Positions 63,860-64,000 of a stretch of DNA of 64,000 nt are shown piece by piece. Within the stretch, counting starts at the first letter, position 1. Each line of letters opens with the position of its first letter. The translations under genes were made by a program, and so were the position numbers. The stretch spans positions 4,774,001 to 4,838,000 of the forward strand of contig NZ_CP114901.1 in NCBI RefSeq assembly GCF_027497175.1, in the 5' to 3' direction. The notes under the pieces are model-generated. The model was not told the DNA's origin. It made no database searches and saw only the letters and a program-made list of their open reading frames with translations. This stretch comes from Verrucosispora sp. WMMD573 (GTDB lineage: Bacteria > Actinomycetota > Actinomycetes > Mycobacteriales > Micromonosporaceae).

Positions 63860-64000
63860 CAGGCCGGTCCGGGCGGCTGCGACGGGTTCGGGATGACCGC
63901 GCCGCAGGGCAGCATGCGGACCACGGGCGGCGGTGCGCCGGTGAGTAGGCACTCCAGGTCGATCCGCTTCAACAGCGCCGGACCCTGCAACTTGCCGCGT
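63859..64000 (-). CDS. C-terminal end of an unknown protein (partial)
   Basis: An open frame enters from the right edge and ends at TGA 63859-63861. The 46 visible residues include LLKRIDLECLLTGAPPPVVR and MLPCGAVIPNPS. The one-base overlap with the methyltransferase start shows that it belongs to the same operon. Too little is present for a family call. Confidence 0.7.
   Translation of the reverse strand, partial: RGKLQGPALLKRIDLECLLTGAPPPVVRMLPCGAVIPNPSQPPGPA

Overview
The window is high-GC DNA (about 70% or more) with tightly packed genes, many GTG and TTG starts, and frequent ATGA/GTGA stop-start overlaps. The gene content fits a filamentous actinobacterium, most likely Micromonosporaceae and probably Micromonospora: an AA10 chitin/cellulose oxygenase with a CebR-like operator, a cellulose-binding SGNH esterase, a class F sortase, a PucR regulator, ABA4-like and maltokinase-cap proteins, and NarL-type two-component genes. 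This placement is an inference from gene content; no rRNA or tRNA gene is present to confirm it.

Layout. 1-4085 is a carbohydrate ABC transporter end and a large secreted beta-propeller protein, minus strand. 4240-12247 is a set of single housekeeping or accessory genes: Cys-rich pentapeptide protein, RNase HI, acetyltransferase, lycopene cyclase, secreted peptidoglycan-type hydrolase, sortase with a small surface protein, YchJ-like protein and an MFS transporter. 12443-17440 holds a small-conductance channel with an FHA-ligand-like tail, a tandem pair of secreted paralogues, a PucR regulator and the LPMO. 17781-25639 holds an FMN glutamate-synthase-like enzyme and a lipid block (FadR-type regulator with its operator, fatty acid hydroxylase, YhhN, acyl-CoA ligase). 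25861-34207 holds mannonate dehydratase, a decayed nucleotidyltransferase, a PHP hydrolase, an SGNH-CBM2 esterase, and a membrane-protein plus two-component operon.

The most unusual region is 34214-41268. It starts with a beta-propeller gene coupled to a ThiS/MoaD-like protein ending in Gly-Gly. Next is an EACC1-like protein followed by an 873-residue protein that joins a caspase-fold protease, with its His and Cys intact, to a trehalose-synthase-like GH13 domain whose nucleophile and acid/base are replaced. Convergent with these are a SLOG-family protein and a membrane TrkA-N/RyR protein. EACC1, caspase, SLOG and RyR all belong to the repertoire of bacterial conflict and immunity systems. 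I read the region as a defence or regulated-suicide island in which a dead glycosidase may act as a glycan-sensing module.

41426-49312 holds an amine oxidase, a tripartite tricarboxylate transporter operon, a mini-regulon around a SoxR-like regulator that has lost most iron-sulfur cysteines (two matching dyad promoters face an erythromycin-esterase-like gene and an FMN reductase), and remnants of a dehydrogenase and a serpin. 49373-51817 pairs a nuclease-DUF2075 helicase with a MazG-like pyrophosphohydrolase. 51952-56563 contains small enzymes and a secreted sugar dehydrogenase with a TIM-barrel isomerase. 56665-64000 is one continuous minus-strand operon of at least ten genes: two methyltransferases, a 2OG-Fe(II) oxygenase, a protein-kinase-like protein, a thymidylate-kinase-like protein, Nudix, an aminotransferase, DUF364 and two unknowns. 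It looks like an undescribed small-molecule or nucleotide-modification pathway and runs off the right edge.
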